Positions 35,188 through 44,440 of a stretch of 64,000 nt of DNA are shown here, piece by piece. The translations under genes and the position numbers were made by a program. Each line of letters begins with the position of its first letter. Position 1 is the first letter of the stretch. The stretch is taken from assembly GCA_015257665.1 (NCBI GenBank), contig JABZJS010000005.1, positions 1-64,000 on the forward strand, read 5' to 3'. The DNA is from Nanosynbacter sp. (GTDB taxonomy: Bacteria; Patescibacteriota; Saccharimonadia; Saccharimonadales; Saccharimonadaceae). The notes beneath the pieces are model-generated. The model ran no database searches and was not told where the DNA came from. It saw nothing but the letters and a program-made list of their open reading frames with translations.

Positions 35188-35697
35188 TTATAGACGCTCC
35201 TCTCGGATGCGTTTCTTGGCTTTGAGCATAAGCTTGGCAATATCTTCGTACTCGATGAGATCAAGCGCCTTGCTAAAGGGAAACCACTTGATGCCATTCA
35301 TCCATTCTTCTTTTTGAATCTCATTGCCGCTGGTGCGGACGCGAGCAAGGTAGATCTGTGTCGTCATTAGGACAAGCTTTTCCATCCGGCGGTAGCGAAA
35401 GTGAATCTTTCCCAGCCAGCCCAGCATATCAAGGTCGTGCAGCCCAGCTTCTTCGCCGATCTCCCGGCGAGCTGTCTGCACTGCAGTCTCCCCTTTCTCA
35501 ATATGCCCTTTGGGGATCGTCCAGCGATCCTTAGCATCCTGAATTAGGAGGATTTCGAGTTTGTTGTCGCTATTGTAGCGGAATACAATGCCGCCAGCCG
35601 TCGGTTCACGAACAATTTCCTGAATAGACGGCTTGCGACGGCCAAAATATTTTTTAAACCGATTGAAGTGTCGGTCAAAGTGTGACGGTGTTGGCAT
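35188..35697 (-). CDS. Nudix hydrolase
   Basis: A 169-aa protein with an intact Nudix box, GHIEKGETAVQTARREIGEEAGL in two halves, which coordinates Mg and cleaves nucleoside diphosphate derivatives. A basic N-terminal stretch (FNRFKKYFGRRKP) precedes the domain and might bind RNA. The open frame extends far upstream but inside nusB. The start at 35697 gives a 23-base overlap with nusB and has GGGGAG upstream, so it is chosen. Substrate cannot be told; in this operon mRNA 5' end or nucleotide clean-up is possible. Confidence 0.9.
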   Translation of the reverse strand: MPTPSHFDRHFNRFKKYFGRRKPSIQEIVREPTAGGIVFRYNSDNKLEILLIQDAKDRWTIPKGHIEKGETAVQTARREIGEEAGLHDLDMLGWLGKIHFRYRRMEKLVLMTTQIYLARVRTSGNEIQKEEWMNGIKWFPFSKALDLIEYEDIAKLMLKAKKRIREERL

Positions 35698-36139
35698 CGT
35701 CTGGTGTCTCCCCAGGCAAGTTGCGATAGGCGGTGCCGAGTACACCGTTGATAAACTTGCTTGAATTATCTGAACCAAACGCTTTAGCAAGCTCCACTGC
35801 TTCGTTAATCGCCACCTTGGGTGGAACAGTTGCGCGGCAGTGCAGCAACTCGTAGAGGCCAAGTCGCAAGATATTGCGGTCGACACGAGCAATCTGATCA
35901 AGCGGCCACTCTGGCGCAATTGGTTGTAAGTGAGCGTCAAGCGCGGCCTGCGTCTCGATCACCCCAGCAACGAGTGTATCGACAAAGGCTCGATCGCCAA
36001 TGATCGACTCATAACGCTCAAGATTGCGCGCCAGAATCTCTTGTGGCACGGCCTGCGGATCATTCGCCTGCTGGCGGAATTCATATTCGTACAATGTTTG
36101 GAGTGCAACTATACGCCCAAGATGACGGTTCGAAGCCAT
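35675..36139 (-). CDS. nusB: Transcription antitermination factor NusB
   Basis: RNA-binding factor that with NusE forms the antitermination complex on rRNA leaders. The all-helical 154-aa chain has the family stretches HLGRIVALQTLYEYEF, RVDRNILRLGLYELL and PPKVAINEAVELAKAFGSDNSSKFINGVLG. It sits between rpmF and the Nudix gene, all on one strand and closely spaced, so they are likely one operon for ribosome production and RNA processing. Confidence 0.96.
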   Translation of the reverse strand: MASNRHLGRIVALQTLYEYEFRQQANDPQAVPQEILARNLERYESIIGDRAFVDTLVAGVIETQAALDAHLQPIAPEWPLDQIARVDRNILRLGLYELLHCRATVPPKVAINEAVELAKAFGSDNSSKFINGVLGTAYRNLPGETPDDANTVTL

Positions 36140-36186
36140 TTGGTTGGTTCTTTCTTTTGTTAAAATTCTTTGCTATCGACGAAAAG

Positions 36187-36339
36187 CTAGCGAGCTGCTT
36201 TGGCAGCGCCAGTCTCGCGCTTGGTCGTCTTGACCTTGACTGGTGAGGTTTTATTGACCATGCGAGCAAGCTTGAGGCGCAGGTGGCTGCGACGCAGACC
36301 GGTTTTGCGTGGGCTACTCTGTTTTTTTGGTTGAGCCAT
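36187..36339 (-). CDS. rpmF: Ribosomal protein bL32
   Basis: A 50-aa basic protein beginning MAQPKKQSSPRKTGLRRSH, which matches the conserved N-terminus of bL32. There are no cysteines, so it is the zinc-free form. AAGGAGA lies before the ATG. A TATAAT box on the minus strand at 36384-36389 is a likely promoter for this gene and for nusB, nudix and rnc behind it. Confidence 0.88.
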   Translation of the reverse strand: MAQPKKQSSPRKTGLRRSHLRLKLARMVNKTSPVKVKTTKRETGAAKAAR

Positions 36340-36527
36340 AGTAAAAATCTCCTTCTCTTTAGGCTGACGTAAAACTTGTAGCTATTATACGCTAAAAGCG
36401 CAAAATTCTCTAGTGTTTGCGCTGTTTTGTATAGAAAAATATATTTGTGGCCAATTGCCAAGCGAGCTATTGCACCTTGCTACCCCATCAAGAACACGCT
36501 CGCTACGACGTCTAGGCCATAGCTTTG

Positions 36528-36549
36528 ATATGACAGATATCTGTCATAT
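36528..36549. promoter_or_regulatory. Perfect 22-base palindrome upstream of the 36.6-kb gene
   Basis: ATATGACAGAT and its exact complement ATCTGTCATAT meet without a spacer. A TATGATAT box follows within ten bases, so the palindrome covers the -35 region of the downstream gene, as a repressor operator would. No regulator is adjacent. Confidence 0.6.
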
Positions 36550-36594
36550 ATTGTATGATATAGTACATACTATTAGTCTCAGCAAGGAGCGCCT

Positions 36595-37086
36595 ATGGCA
36601 ATAAAAATAGATGGAGATATTAATCAATATATCAAACTGGTCGGAAGAAGCGACGAATCAGTTAAGGCTGAAGTTCAACACATCATCGACAAGTTGGGTT
36701 GTACTCCCGTAATTCGGGAGATCGACAAGGAATTTACTGGCTACGACTCGAGCGAATCATTCTGGTTACTACACGATGCCGGGGTGGAATTCCGCTGGAA
36801 AAACGATTTACTTAAGGGATTGTCGCTATATACAAAAAGGGGTGAATCATCCGTTTCGGAATACAAACCGTATGCCACTCCACTGTTTGCAGAATTTTCC
36901 AACACCGCAACGCGAGAAGAAATTATTCGCCATCTTGGAACTCCCGCTAATGAAGCAGATCAAAACGCAACGTGGGTGCGGTCAGCTTGGGTTCGCTATA
37001 ATCACGAGAGTGGCAACTGGATACACTTGCAGTTTGACGATGAACTCCGTCTAAAAATTGTGACTATTTGTGTCCCCATTCATTAG
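36595..37086 (+). CDS. Unknown protein behind a palindromic operator
   Basis: A 163-aa soluble acidic protein, not recognised. It has no signal peptide. Predicted strands such as SFWLLHDAGVEFRWKND and WVRYNHESGNWIHLQFDDE, with several Trp residues, suggest a compact alpha-beta fold. It reads like a small immunity or effector-type protein, but nothing proves this. GCAAGGAG precedes the ATG, and the gene has its own terminator. It stands alone between two core operons, as an accessory gene would. Confidence 0.65.
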   Translation: MAIKIDGDINQYIKLVGRSDESVKAEVQHIIDKLGCTPVIREIDKEFTGYDSSESFWLLHDAGVEFRWKNDLLKGLSLYTKRGESSVSEYKPYATPLFAEFSNTATREEIIRHLGTPANEADQNATWVRSAWVRYNHESGNWIHLQFDDELRLKIVTICVPIH

Positions 37087-37190
37087 ATCAATCATCTTTT
37101 TGCCCTTTAACCCATTCAAGCGATTACGTTGCCTATTTTGTAGGCCTATCAACATTCACTAAACACGACGATACCGTGGTCGCACAACCC

Positions 37191-37216
37191 AAAACAGGGC
37201 GCTGACGCCCTGTTTT
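37191..37216. terminator. Bidirectional terminator between the unknown gene and leuS
   Basis: Eleven-base arms AAAACAGGGCG/CGCCCTGTTTT with the 4-base loop CTGA, between convergent genes. Confidence 0.9.
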
Positions 37217-37251
37217 GTTACGACAAGATTAATTAGTAAAGGTGACTATTT

Positions 37252-39714
37252 CTAGACAACGATACTGACAAGCTTGCGCTTGACATAAATAACCTTCTTG
37301 GGCGGCCCAGTGAGGTATTTTGCGACGCGGTCGTCTACTAGAGCCCGGGCGGTGATATCGGCTTCGCTGGCGTCTGGCGTGGTGGTGAGCTTGGCGCGGA
37401 CTTTGCCATTGACTTGCACAACGATGGTTATCGTATCGCGGACGATCTTTGCTTCGTTCCACTCTGGCCAGGTTGCAAAATCGAGCTGGTCGCCATAGCC
37501 AAGTTGCTGCCATAGCTCAGCGGCCATGTGCGGCGCAAAGGGCTGCACCAGCTGGATCAGCGTCTTGAGCGCTGGCTGCCACTGCTCAGTAAAGCCAGTT
37601 GTCTTGAGCTTGTAGAGGTCGTTGACGCACTCCATGAGCCCAGCAATGGCTGTGTTGAAGCTCAGGCGGTAGATATCACTTGTGACCTTTTTCGTTGTGG
37701 CATGGATAATCGACTCAAGCTGTGCAACGTCGACCTGCCCAGGCGCTCCACCCTGCTGCTGCCAATCATCAAACTCTTGTACCAATGTCCAGAGGCGATT
37801 CAAGAAACGATAGACGCCAGCAATTCCTCGACTACTCCAGCTTGAATTCTCGTCGATCGGCCCGAGGAAGAGCTCAAAGGTACGCAGTGCATCTGCCCCA
37901 TACCCCGCATCGATCACCTCCAGCGGGTCGACAACATTGCCAAGGCTTTTGCTCATCTTGCGGCCATCCTCGGCTTGAATGAGGCCATGATAGACGAGCT
38001 TCCGCACCGGTTCGGCAAAACCTGTGAGACCAAGATCGCGGAAGACGTGCGTCCAGAAGCGCACATAGAGTAAGTGAGCCGTCGCATGGTCACCACCAAC
38101 ATACATATCAAGCGGTGCCCAGTGGTTGGCCAGCGCTGGGCCCCAGGCCTGCGTAGCATTGTGTGGATCAGTGTAGCGCAGAAGATACCAGCTACTGCAA
38201 GCATAGCCATCCATCGTGTCGGTTTCGCGCTGAGCTGGGCCGCCACAGGTCGGGCAGGTCGTCGCCACCCATTCTTCTTGGGCAGCAAGGACGGATTTGC
38301 CATCACCACGCGGCTGGAAGTCTTGCACTGCTGGCAAAACAACGGGTAGGTCTACCGCTGGCACTGGCACAGCACCATGCTCGGGGCAATGGATGATCGG
38401 GATGGGTGCGCCCCAGTAGCGTTGGCGGCTAATCAGCCAGTCACGCATCTTGTAGGTTACCTTGGCGTGGCCACGACCTTCCTGCTCGAGCCAGGCCACG
38501 ATCTGTTCACGAGCATCTTCGCTGCGCATACCATCAAAAGCACCAGAATTAACGAGCACGCCTTCGCCATGGTAGCACTGGTCGGTGGCTGGGTCGTCGT
38601 CGGGCCGCTCAATGACGGTGACGATGGGCAGCTCGTATTTCTCGGCAAAGGCGGCATCGCGCTCATCATGAGCCGGGACAGCCATCACTGCACCAGTGCC
38701 ATAGCCACCAAGGACATAATCGGCCACCCAGATGGGTATTCGCTCGCCCGTCGCTGGATTTATGGCATAACTTCCAGTAAAGACTCCCGTCTTATCCTTC
38801 GTGTCATTAGTGCGCTCAATCTCCGATTTTTTGACTGCCTCGGCAATATAGGCCAAGACTGTCTCTTGGGCATCACCACGCGCGAGATGCTGCGCCAGAG
38901 GATGTTCGGGCGCAAGCACCAAGAAGGTCGCACCAAAGAGCGTATCGGGGCGCGTCGAAAAGACGGTAATATCGACGGCGTCACTCTCCATAGCTGCCGC
39001 GGGCTTATCAAGGGCGAAGCGGATCTCTGCTCCCTCACTGCGACCAATCCAGTTGGTCTGAGCTTGCTTAATCTTATCTGGCCAGTCGAGCGCGGGGGTG
39101 TCGGCTAGGAGCTGGTCGGCGTATTCAGTAATCTTGAAGAACCATTGCTTCATTGGCTTCTTCACCACCACTTCTTCACAGCGCCAGCACCGGCCATTGA
39201 TCACCTGCTCATTTGCCAACACGGTCTTGTCTTTCGGGCACCACCACTGGAGTGAGTCCTTTTGGTATGCCAGGCCCCGCTCAAAGAGCTGCGTAAAGAT
39301 CCACTGCGTCCAGCGATAATACTTTGGGTCGCTCGTGTTGATCTCACGGCTCCAATCGATACTCGCGCCAACCCGGCGAAGCTGAGTAGTAAAGTTAGCA
39401 ATATTGGTCGCGGTCGTCTCTTGTGGCGTTTTGCCTGTCTTGATGGCGTAATTTTCTGCAGGGAGACCAAAGCTATCCCAGCCCATCGGGTAGAGCACCT
39501 CGTGACCAAGGCTGCGCCGGAAGCGCGCCACTGCATCGACAATGGAATGCTCCATAAAGTGCCCTGCATGCATCCCTGCTCCGCTTGGGTATGGGAACAT
39601 GCCAGTCACATAATACTTTGGTTTAGGAGAGGCGTCATCCGCCCGGTAGCGCTGGTCTTCTGCCCAGTGCTGTTGCCATTTTGGCTCGATTTCTGCAGGA
39701 TTGTATCGTTTCAT
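37252..39714 (-). CDS. leuS: Leucine-tRNA ligase
   Basis: Class I enzyme charging tRNA-Leu. The 820-aa chain has the HIGH-type motif HAGH in PSGAGMHAGHFMEH near residue 50, a zinc knuckle with two Cys pairs (CPKDK region and GRCWRCEE), an editing domain with the TRPDTLFGATF motif, and GRKMSKSLGNV as KMSKS. An ATG at 39723 directly follows a TAGAAT box (39724-39729) and would lie upstream of the transcript start. The ATG at 39714, nine bases after the box, is preferred. A terminator upstream isolates it from the next gene. Confidence 0.97.
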   Translation of the reverse strand: MKRYNPAEIEPKWQQHWAEDQRYRADDASPKPKYYVTGMFPYPSGAGMHAGHFMEHSIVDAVARFRRSLGHEVLYPMGWDSFGLPAENYAIKTGKTPQETTATNIANFTTQLRRVGASIDWSREINTSDPKYYRWTQWIFTQLFERGLAYQKDSLQWWCPKDKTVLANEQVINGRCWRCEEVVVKKPMKQWFFKITEYADQLLADTPALDWPDKIKQAQTNWIGRSEGAEIRFALDKPAAAMESDAVDITVFSTRPDTLFGATFLVLAPEHPLAQHLARGDAQETVLAYIAEAVKKSEIERTNDTKDKTGVFTGSYAINPATGERIPIWVADYVLGGYGTGAVMAVPAHDERDAAFAEKYELPIVTVIERPDDDPATDQCYHGEGVLVNSGAFDGMRSEDAREQIVAWLEQEGRGHAKVTYKMRDWLISRQRYWGAPIPIIHCPEHGAVPVPAVDLPVVLPAVQDFQPRGDGKSVLAAQEEWVATTCPTCGGPAQRETDTMDGYACSSWYLLRYTDPHNATQAWGPALANHWAPLDMYVGGDHATAHLLYVRFWTHVFRDLGLTGFAEPVRKLVYHGLIQAEDGRKMSKSLGNVVDPLEVIDAGYGADALRTFELFLGPIDENSSWSSRGIAGVYRFLNRLWTLVQEFDDWQQQGGAPGQVDVAQLESIIHATTKKVTSDIYRLSFNTAIAGLMECVNDLYKLKTTGFTEQWQPALKTLIQLVQPFAPHMAAELWQQLGYGDQLDFATWPEWNEAKIVRDTITIVVQVNGKVRAKLTTTPDASEADITARALVDDRVAKYLTGPPKKVIYVKRKLVSIVV

Positions 39715-39752
39715 GTCTTTCATATTCTACCATAGTGGGCGAGGGCAAAGAC

Positions 39753-39782
39753 AACCCCGCTTCTTTTCTCGAAAGCGGGGTT
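39753..39782 (-). terminator. Terminator of the 39.8-kb membrane protein gene
   Basis: AACCCCGCTT/AAGCGGGGTT with a 10-base loop, between this gene and leuS on the same strand. Confidence 0.85.
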
Positions 39783-39804
39783 GGGTTTATATGTGGCGTT
39801 TTGT

Positions 39805-41193
39805 TTACGCTTCGCCAGTAGTTGTTAGTGATGCGTCATCATCATTGTCTTTGCTACTACTGCTGCCCTGCATGAGCTCGCTATACGGAATGCTCTCGCT
39901 TGGTTTGCGCAGGTCAACCTTCGTGTCGTTGACGTTAATTGTTACTGGCTGCTGAGACGACTGGCTGGCTGGCTTCATAACAATGCGCTTCACATCGTGC
40001 GAGAATGGTGACACCCAGAGTTCAAGATCCGTCTGGCTCAAGTCTGGTGTCGAGATAGCAGCGCGTCGCTCGGTCTTGATGGTCCGGCCATTTTGGCGTG
40101 TTGTCACGCGAGTTGATGTCGCATTGCTGCAACGGCGAAGCAGCTCTCCAACGCGGGTGTTACCAAGATCACGGCTGAGCGAGCGTGCTTCATGGCTCGA
40201 CGGACTCGCTACTGTGACCTTGTAGCCCACTGCGCCGTTATCGAGTGCTGGCTTATTCATCTTCTCTACTGTAAAGACATCACCATGTTTGTGAAGTACT
40301 GCTGCAACTTCACTACGCGCCTTAGCATCATACAGAGCATTGATCGCTTCAGTACATTGCTTGGTCGTTGTGCGGTTCGAGCTTGTCTTGAGCATATCTT
40401 CCTGCGTCATCTTGACCCATTTGCCATCGATTTTTTTGATGGCTGCCATCGATCCTTTTTCCAAGAGCTTACGGTAATAATCGCGCATTTTACTTCGCTC
40501 TGCATCTTTTTCTTCGTCAGTCATGCTAGAATAGTTACTACGTTTCTGTATCATTCGGTCAACCATGGCGTCAATGTACTTATCATACGCATCCTTGACG
40601 TTCTCTACACGGAAATACATTGCTTCGCGATCCATATACACCTGTGCCTTGACAGTAATCTGACCAACCTGCGGGATGTTCATCGTTGCTTCACCGTTGC
40701 CACCAGCAACTTGGTTAGCATGCTGCAGATTCACTTTGTAGGTGACCTTCGATGGGCCTGAAGTGTTAGTACTGCTTGGTGTAATATCACCGCCCATACT
40801 ATACGACGCTTGCTGTGCGCTCACTAGATTCGCCACACCATCCGTCACCACCTTGTGCGGATTCTGATACCAGAAGAAGTACAACAGCACACCAGCAATA
40901 AGCGCTAGCAGAGCTACACCACCACCGACAAGACCAAGAATAAGCCCAAGATGGGACTTCTTGGCTGGCTGAGTGCTCAAAGCTCCTGGAGCCATGTGTG
41001 GTTGATATTGAGGCTGAGGCTGAGCTGGCTGCTCTGATATCGACTGAGTAGCAGGCTCGGCTACTGGAGCTGGCTCTGCAGCTGGGGTTGCTGGCTCATT
41101 AGCCTTGGCCGGGGTTTGTACTGGCTCATTTTTTGGCGACGTCTTGCGCGTTGTGCTGCGCTTGGTTGCCTTTGGTTTTTTCTCTGTTGGCAT
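39805..41193 (-). CDS. Membrane-anchored extracytoplasmic protein of unknown function
   Basis: A 462-aa protein with a long Pro/Ala/Thr/Lys-rich N-terminal tail (residues 1-78). One membrane helix (about 80-106) and a large outer domain follow. The outer domain has strands such as VTYKVNLQHANQ and AQVYMDREAMYFRVENV that resemble lipoprotein-type beta-clamp domains. Two cysteines (TKQCTE and LRRCSN) may pair, and the C-terminus is Ser/Asp-rich. The family is not recognised. Surface-exposed lipid or polymer binding is only a guess. It lies 65 bp after murF on the same strand. Confidence 0.7.
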   Translation of the reverse strand: MPTEKKPKATKRSTTRKTSPKNEPVQTPAKANEPATPAAEPAPVAEPATQSISEQPAQPQPQYQPHMAPGALSTQPAKKSHLGLILGLVGGGVALLALIAGVLLYFFWYQNPHKVVTDGVANLVSAQQASYSMGGDITPSSTNTSGPSKVTYKVNLQHANQVAGGNGEATMNIPQVGQITVKAQVYMDREAMYFRVENVKDAYDKYIDAMVDRMIQKRSNYSSMTDEEKDAERSKMRDYYRKLLEKGSMAAIKKIDGKWVKMTQEDMLKTSSNRTTTKQCTEAINALYDAKARSEVAAVLHKHGDVFTVEKMNKPALDNGAVGYKVTVASPSSHEARSLSRDLGNTRVGELLRRCSNATSTRVTTRQNGRTIKTERRAAISTPDLSQTDLELWVSPFSHDVKRIVMKPASQSSQQPVTINVNDTKVDLRKPSESIPYSELMQGSSSSKDNDDDASLTTTGEA

Positions 41194-41258
41194 AGATAGT
41201 TCTCCGCTTAATACACTAGTCTCATAACTACAAATATACCATAAATCGCGTACCAGCG

Positions 41259-42569
41259 CTACTGACTTGGCCCGTCAAAGAAGTTCTCGTACTCTGAAAA
41301 ATACGGCGCTTTGATAGCCTGCCAAGCGAGCGATTGACGCACCAGCTCGGTATCTTCGCTCAGGACACAGAGGATCTTAACCGCCTCTTCAAGGAAGATT
41401 CCACCTTGTGACCCCTTAGCAAGAATCACTGCACCAGGCCGTGCCACCGAACGGACAAACTGCCCTGCCTCGATCGCATTACGGCATACCTTCACCTGGC
41501 AGCCACGCCGACGGGCAGCGGGCGCAAGATACTTCTCTGCCTCGCCGCCAACCGTCACCACCCAATCAAGCAAATGTGAGTCACAGGCCATGCCCAGCTT
41601 CTCGTGCTCGGCCTGGCTCGAGGCACCCAGCTCATTCATATCACCAAGGATAGCGATCCGCTGCGGTGCCTGCGCAAAGCTATAGAGCGTCTGCAGGGCA
41701 GCCAGCGCCGCAGCCGGGCTGGAGTTGTATGTATCGTCGATAATTGTTGTATCACCAAGGCCAAGTAGCGGGTTCATCCGCCCAGGGACAGGCTTGATCA
41801 GTGCAAGACCCTTCACTACTTCATCTGGTGTGCAGCCATAGAGCAAGGCCGCTGCGACGGCACCAACGATTGGCCGTAGGCTGTGCTCACCCACCACGTT
41901 AATGGCTGCCGCGAATGGCTGAGCAATGTTTGGTGGAGCAATAATCCCCCCACGATAGCCTACCTCAGCGTCAAAGTTCTGCTGTTCGAAGCGATACTCA
42001 GCAAGGCCAGTTGTGCCATACGTACTAAAGTGTGGAGTAGCGATCAGGTCAGCAAAGCGACCCTCAATATCATCACGGTTGATCAGCACTCGGCGTGCAT
42101 ACTGCGTCACGGAGAGCTCCTCTTGTGCGACTGCTTCAATTGAGCCAAAGAACTCCATATGCTCTGGTGTTACTGCCGTCACTAAGGCAAGGTCAGGCCG
42201 GAGGTAGCGGCCAAAGTCGGCAATCTCCCCTGGCCGATCAGTGCCAAGCTCCTGGACAATCACATCGACGTCAGCTGGCTGAGCAACCCGTCGCCGGGCT
42301 GCTGCAAACACCTTAAGCCAGGCACCAATGCTGTGTACCTTGCTAGGGTAGGTCACGCCGAGAATGCCACACGGTGCCGAGAGATTGGTGTTATGGTTAT
42401 TATCAAGCATGCGCACACGGTAGCGCTGCGATAGCAAGGTAGCCACCGCTCGCTTAGTGCTCGTTTTGCCCACGCTCCCCACCACAACAATTAACTTGAC
42501 CTCTGGATGGGCTTGAAAATACCGGCTCACATACGTCTCGAGCCGCTTTTGGATAAACTTTTTGAACAT
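41259..42569 (-). CDS. murF: Mur ligase, MurF-type
   Basis: Cytosolic ATP-dependent ligase that adds D-Ala-D-Ala to the UDP-muramoyl peptide, the last cytosolic step of peptidoglycan precursor synthesis. P-loop VVGSVGKTSTKRA is at about residues 30-42, with the central ELGTDRPGEI loop, the VTPEHMEFFGS motif and DDTYNSSPAA in the C-terminal domain. The 436 aa are near normal, though the usual N-terminal uridine-binding domain is short, so a MurF-like ligase with another substrate is possible. It shows the organism makes its own cell wall. Confidence 0.9.
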   Translation of the reverse strand: MFKKFIQKRLETYVSRYFQAHPEVKLIVVVGSVGKTSTKRAVATLLSQRYRVRMLDNNHNTNLSAPCGILGVTYPSKVHSIGAWLKVFAAARRRVAQPADVDVIVQELGTDRPGEIADFGRYLRPDLALVTAVTPEHMEFFGSIEAVAQEELSVTQYARRVLINRDDIEGRFADLIATPHFSTYGTTGLAEYRFEQQNFDAEVGYRGGIIAPPNIAQPFAAAINVVGEHSLRPIVGAVAAALLYGCTPDEVVKGLALIKPVPGRMNPLLGLGDTTIIDDTYNSSPAAALAALQTLYSFAQAPQRIAILGDMNELGASSQAEHEKLGMACDSHLLDWVVTVGGEAEKYLAPAARRRGCQVKVCRNAIEAGQFVRSVARPGAVILAKGSQGGIFLEEAVKILCVLSEDTELVRQSLAWQAIKAPYFSEYENFFDGPSQ

Positions 42570-42648
42570 ATCCTTATTTTATCAGAAACAAGCGGGAATG
42601 CTACTGGTTGATTCTCCCGCTCGTTTGTGCTTGAATAGAAGGAGTCGT

Positions 42649-42724
42649 GGGGATATAGCTCAGTTGATAGAGCGCAGCATTCGCATTGCTGAGGTCGAGG
42701 GTTTGAATCCCTCTATCTCCACCA
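42649..42724 (+). tRNA. tRNA-Ala (CGC anticodon)
   Basis: Acceptor GGGGATA/TATCTCC contains the G3-U70 pair that marks alanine tRNAs. The anticodon stem CAGCA/TGCTG encloses TTCGCAT with anticodon CGC. CCA is encoded. A TTGATT and TTGAAT pair 17 bases apart lies just upstream. Confidence 0.95.
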
Positions 42725-42771
42725 GGTGTTATTATTTCATTTCTTTATTGTAAGTTATATCGAGAGCTATC

Positions 42772-43131
42772 ATGCCAAGCAATAAAATGATCAGTGTGTT
42801 CTCAGATAAGCCGAAGACTAATGCTTATTATCGTGCGATAGATAGTTATGTCATGGCGCTGGGTAGTATTCGAAAAGAATTTCGCGCGCAAGTAAGCTAT
42901 GCGGTTAATCGAAAATTTCTCTGGATGTGGGCGTATGAGAAAACAGCTGATGGCACGCTTTATATCAATATCACCTTGGATCACCCTGAGGATTATCCTG
43001 GTATCCATAGAGTCACTCAAGTCAGCCGACATCGATGGAATCATCATGTTGAAGTAAAATCTCTTGAAATAGCAACAAGTGAATGGCTCAGAGAATTGCT
43101 AAAAAAGGGCGTGCTATTCGCTTCACAGTAG
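42772..43131 (+). CDS. DUF5655-like small protein
   Basis: A 119-aa protein. It resembles the DUF5655 layout: a helical start, a strand with aromatic residues (FLWMWAYEK), a LYINITLDHPED strand, a HHVEVKSLEIA strand and a final helix. No function is established. The ATG has only a weak GAGAG site. The gene follows tRNA-Ala by 47 bases and converges on the oxidoreductase gene. Confidence 0.6.
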   Translation: MPSNKMISVFSDKPKTNAYYRAIDSYVMALGSIRKEFRAQVSYAVNRKFLWMWAYEKTADGTLYINITLDHPEDYPGIHRVTQVSRHRWNHHVEVKSLEIATSEWLRELLKKGVLFASQ

Positions 43132-43148
43132 CTAAAGATATCGGTATC

Positions 43149-44171
43149 TTATTTCTTTTGCAATAATCTCGCATTTGCAAGCCCATCACTCAATGAGGCC
43201 GGGATGCTCGAGTCTTTGCCTTCAACCCATTCGCACACTGACGCAAAATATCTGTTGTATGCAACACGAAAGACCGAGTTATCGAGCGGGTAAGAAGGCT
43301 GCGTGTACACTGCAGATGCATCCTGGTCGGTGTACAACACCTCACTACCATTCTCGTGGAATAGTCGCAGAGTACCAGATCCGTTACGATAGCAGAATTC
43401 TGCCGCACCTTCTGTCCCTTCGACGCGGAATTCGAGAGAGCGCGTTGCCCTGCTGATTGACGTCGTACGTATCGCCACACGTGCCTGATTCATTACGAAT
43501 GAACAATCAAAGCACTCGTCAGATAGCCGCTGTCCTTTTGGAATTGTTCCGCGCCACGACCCGCGCCTTGTTTCTGCGCTGCATTGAAACTCGTGGACAC
43601 TCGAATAGTTGCCGCCGAGCAAGAACACGGCGAGGTCAAGAAGGTGACTTCCCATTGCCATACGCTGTCCACCGCCAAGATCTGGCGTTGTCATCCATGA
43701 TGGTAGCGAATCCGCCCGTAAAGCAGCAGTGCGTTCAAAGAGATCAATTGAGCAAATATCACCAAGCGTACCCTCGTTGATCATCTTGGCAACGATCTGA
43801 AATTGCTCGAGGCCACGAAGCTGGAAATCAACCATGCAACGATCCTTGACAGCATCAAAATATGGAAGCGACAAGTCGTCGCCACAGACTGGCTTTTCTG
43901 CCAATATATAACACTGTTCGTGAGCAAGCCGCTCCCAGTACTCATCCCGACAGCAAACTGGTGTTGTCAGACAAACGATATCAGGTGACTTTGCCATTAC
44001 GTCATCAAACGATGCAGCAAGGTCTTTGTCGTATCCATGAGCCCGCAGATGCTGTGCGGCTCGTTCCTTTGTCGAGCCAACGACGCCAACAACTTCTACC
44101 TTAGGAAGGAGATTTAGCCCCGCAAGATGCGTTCGTATACCGACACCAGTACCTATTATTGCAACTTTCAT
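43149..44171 (-). CDS. Gfo/Idh/MocA family oxidoreductase
   Basis: NAD(P)-dependent sugar or cyclitol dehydrogenase family, 340 aa. The Rossmann start VAIIGTGVGIRTHLAGL is clear, as is the family motif LAEKPVCGD with the catalytic-site Lys. The second domain has GGGQRMAMGSHLLDLAVFLLGG with the conserved Asp and His. GGAGGACT precedes the ATG. No sugar pathway gene adjoins it, so the substrate is open. Lipid- or wall-sugar modification is possible. Confidence 0.92.
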   Translation of the reverse strand: MKVAIIGTGVGIRTHLAGLNLLPKVEVVGVVGSTKERAAQHLRAHGYDKDLAASFDDVMAKSPDIVCLTTPVCCRDEYWERLAHEQCYILAEKPVCGDDLSLPYFDAVKDRCMVDFQLRGLEQFQIVAKMINEGTLGDICSIDLFERTAALRADSLPSWMTTPDLGGGQRMAMGSHLLDLAVFLLGGNYSSVHEFQCSAETRRGSWRGTIPKGQRLSDECFDCSFVMNQARVAIRTTSISRATRSLEFRVEGTEGAAEFCYRNGSGTLRLFHENGSEVLYTDQDASAVYTQPSYPLDNSVFRVAYNRYFASVCEWVEGKDSSIPASLSDGLANARLLQKK

Positions 44172-44266
44172 TGGAGTCCTCCCTTACAAGCTACATCCTG
44201 TTGGCAGACAAGATGCTACTCAAAAAAACAATACGGTATTGGCACTAAAAATGAATAATCTCAAAA

Positions 44267-44343
44267 TGGTGGATCTTGCAGGATTCGAACCTGCGACCTC
44301 ACGAATGTGAATCGTGCGCTCTAGCCAACTGAGCTAAAGATCC
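44267..44343 (-). tRNA. tRNA-Val (CAC anticodon)
   Basis: Acceptor GGATCTT/AAGATCC, anticodon stem CACGA/TCGTG around TTCACAT with anticodon CAC, T arm with GTTCGAATC, encoded CCA. It lies one base after tRNA-Ala(GGC) and is probably processed from the same transcript. Confidence 0.95.
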
Positions 44344-44344
44344 A

Positions 44345-44421
44345 TGGTGGAGCATACCAGATTCGAACTGGTCACCTCTTCGCTGCCAGCGAAGCGCTCT
44401 AGCCAAATGAGCTAATGCCCC
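44345..44421 (-). tRNA. tRNA-Ala (GGC anticodon)
   Basis: Acceptor GGGGCAT/ATGCTCC again with the G3-U70 alanine mark. Anticodon stem CTTCG/CGAAG around CTGGCAG gives anticodon GGC. CCA is encoded. A TATAGT box lies just upstream on the minus strand. Confidence 0.95.
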
Positions 44422-44440
44422 GTCTGGTATAGACTATAGC

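Noticed and set aside
38377..39108. 243-aa frame antisense to leuS
   Set aside because: It lies inside the leuS editing domain region and has no start signal.
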